Positions 63,090 to 64,000 of a stretch of DNA of 64,000 nt are shown here, piece by piece; positions within the stretch are counted from its first letter, which is position 1; every line of letters begins with the position of its first letter. The notes below the pieces were generated by a model. The model was not told where the DNA came from, made no database searches, and worked only from the letters and a program-made list of their open reading frames with translations. The stretch comes from an uncultured Bacteroidales bacterium (GTDB lineage: Bacteria > Bacteroidota > Bacteroidia > Bacteroidales > Bacteroidaceae). The translations under genes were made by a program, and so were the position numbers. The stretch covers positions 5,403 through 69,402 of the forward strand of contig CALKIW010000119.1 of the NCBI GenBank assembly GCA_937995875.1, written 5' to 3'.

Positions 63090-63503
63090 ATGTCATTACA
63101 AGGAATAGAAGTAGAAGGAGTAATCATTAAGGAATATCCTGCTAAAGAGGGCGTTTCCAACAGAACGGGTAATCCTTGGAAATCTCAGGAATTTGTTATC
63201 CAGACCAGAGATCAGTATCCACGCAGCTGCCTTTTCAGGGTTTTTGGAGCAGACAAAATAGAGCAGTTCAACATTCATCAGGGCGATAATGTTCGCGTGT
63301 GGTTGGATATCAATGCTCGCGCATGGCAGGATCGCTACTTTAATGATGTCAGTGCTTTCCGTGTAGACCATATAGATGCCAATGCAGCTCCAGACACAGC
63401 TTCGGCTCCTGCATCTGCAACTACTTCGGGCACAGCTGCACCGGAAGCCGGTAAAGACCCATTGGGGGCTGCGGCTGACGACACGGACGACCTGCCGTTC
63501 TAA
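63090..63503 (+). CDS. DUF3127 family protein with SSB-like acidic tip
   Basis: A 137-residue protein of the Bacteroidota family DUF3127. The folded part (about 1-95) looks like a small beta-barrel: IEVEGVIIKEYPAKEGVSNRTG, then KSQEFVIQTRDQYPRSCLFRVFG and FNIHQGDNVRVWLDINAR, which is similar in layout to an OB fold. It is followed by an Ala/Thr/Ser-rich linker (about 98-128) and the end TDDLPF. The last part mimics the DDIPF tip by which SSB recruits repair proteins. The divergent neighbour is dnaN. An ssDNA-binding role is inferred, not shown. Confidence 0.82.
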   Translation: MSLQGIEVEGVIIKEYPAKEGVSNRTGNPWKSQEFVIQTRDQYPRSCLFRVFGADKIEQFNIHQGDNVRVWLDINARAWQDRYFNDVSAFRVDHIDANAAPDTASAPASATTSGTAAPEAGKDPLGAAADDTDDLPF

Positions 63504-63526
63504 GGCTCTGGTTTTGTAAGAAATTA

Positions 63527-63604
63527 TTGGGCGACATTTGCAATGCGTTTCATTGCGAATGTCGCTCAATGCATTGGTATGGAGCATTGCGAATATCGCC
63601 CAAT
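63527..63604 (+). other. Hairpin with two alternative 3' arms
   Basis: The arm 63526-63545 (ATTGGGCGACATTTGCAATG) can pair with 63551-63570 (20 positions, two G-U) or with 63585-63604 (one mismatch, one G-U). The two pairings exclude each other. It lies directly after the DUF3127 stop and may serve as a terminator or an RNA end structure. Confidence 0.65.
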
Positions 63605-63712
63605 ATATTTTATGGAGCAATGCTTTTATCAGGATTGTAGGCTGATTACCAAATCACACAAAACCGTTGCCGGCTTTTAGTTTATCGTAGTCTTGCATTT
63701 TGTCGGTTTTCA

Positions 63713-64000
63713 TGGCTCGGTAGAAAAATTATGGAAATTCAATTTCTTTATTGAGCTTAACCCATTGGCACAATACATGGTTATATATTCATTTTGGAAG
63801 TAATAACCATGTACAGTGTAGGGACGTACGGGGTGGGTTTCCGCTTCAGGAGAGATAGTATGCTCACGCATTGTGGATTTTTTAGCTTGATAATGCCTGC
63901 TTGCACTGAACAAGGGTTTTGAAAAATTTAATACAGTAAATTATTTGAACAAACAGCCCTCTCAAATTCGTTTATTTAAAAATAAGTTTGCCTTTGTTCG
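63713..64000 (-). repeat. Dispersed intergenic repeat, copy F (partial, cut by window end)
   Basis: The outer tail of a long-form copy on the minus strand: the TTAACCCATTGG block near 63755 and the AT-rich box (TTTATTTAAAAATAAG near 63972-63987), matching copy E throughout. The 22-bp array would begin at about 64084, outside the window. A short frame of 67 codons in it (63710-63913, minus) is not conserved in copy E, so I do not call it a gene. Confidence 0.8.

Noticed and set aside
63710..63913. Open frame of 67 codons in repeat copy F (minus)
   Set aside because: Copy E has a one-base deletion and an in-frame stop, and copy A has larger changes, so it is not conserved as protein.

Overview
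The window looks like chromosomal DNA of a Bacteroidota bacterium, most likely Prevotella or a close relative. The signs are Bacteroidota-type promoters (TTTG, 19-20 nt, TAnnTTTG) before many genes, few recognisable Shine-Dalgarno sites, an ATP synthase cluster ordered B-E-F-H-A-G, and Bacteroidota families (DUF4494, DUF4295, DUF4301, DUF4835, DUF3127, DUF5687, a lipid-anchored TamA paralogue, dipeptidyl peptidase IV). I cannot name a species. Most genes are housekeeping genes; no prophage, IS element or CRISPR array is visible.

Layout. 1-4.9 kb: ATP synthase genes atpBEFHAG. 6.0-11.6 kb: one operon with a plasmid-type replication initiator homologue, DUF4494, yggS, a Fur-family gene, purA and hisS. 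11.7-15.2 kb: a CE12-type esterase with a stub of a pectinesterase domain, a second Fur/PerR gene, a DMP19-like acidic protein overlapping smpB, and a HAD hydrolase. 16.0-19.3 kb: map, a possible structured RNA, tsaD, cinA-C, then rpmB-rpmG-DUF4295. 19.4-27.4 kb: asparaginase, uxaC, an orphan Wza-like lipoprotein, carAB. 27.5-32.2 kb (minus): DUF5687, LolA-like, ftsK. 33-38 kb: RNase D-like exonuclease, RlmI-like methyltransferase, tilS, DUF4301. 38.2-42.3 kb (minus): a secreted unknown, a twin-ATPase ABC protein, ruvC, a metallo-hydrolase, rsmG. 42.3-53.3 kb: HAD phosphatase, EamA transporter, tRNA-Cys, hisB, a membrane protein, a SpoU methyltransferase, TamL, a radical SAM protein, DPP IV. 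54.3-56.5 kb (minus): a coupled operon of a secreted unknown, HprK-like kinase, S26-type peptidase and PqqD. 56.6-62.9 kb (minus): pseudoprotease-TPR protein, recN, DUF4835, an exonuclease, dnaN. 63.1 kb: DUF3127 protein with an SSB-like acidic tip.

The most unusual feature is a dispersed non-coding repeat present six times (one cut by the window end). Every intergenic gap longer than about 300 bp holds a copy, and no copy lies inside an operon. Each of the five complete copies has a GGGCTATG box followed by an array of exactly five degenerate 22-bp units, 110 bp in all. The box-to-array distance is 51 bp in two copies and 73-74 bp in three, a difference of one 22-bp step. Four of the five intervals between copies are close to 10.3 kb, the other 17 kb. 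I find no coding capacity, terminal inverted repeats or spacers. A phased array of protein-binding sites is the simplest guess, but the function is unknown.

The second candidate system is the HprK-like/S26/PqqD operon, whose parts recall peptide-modification (RiPP) machinery but which has no recognisable precursor here.
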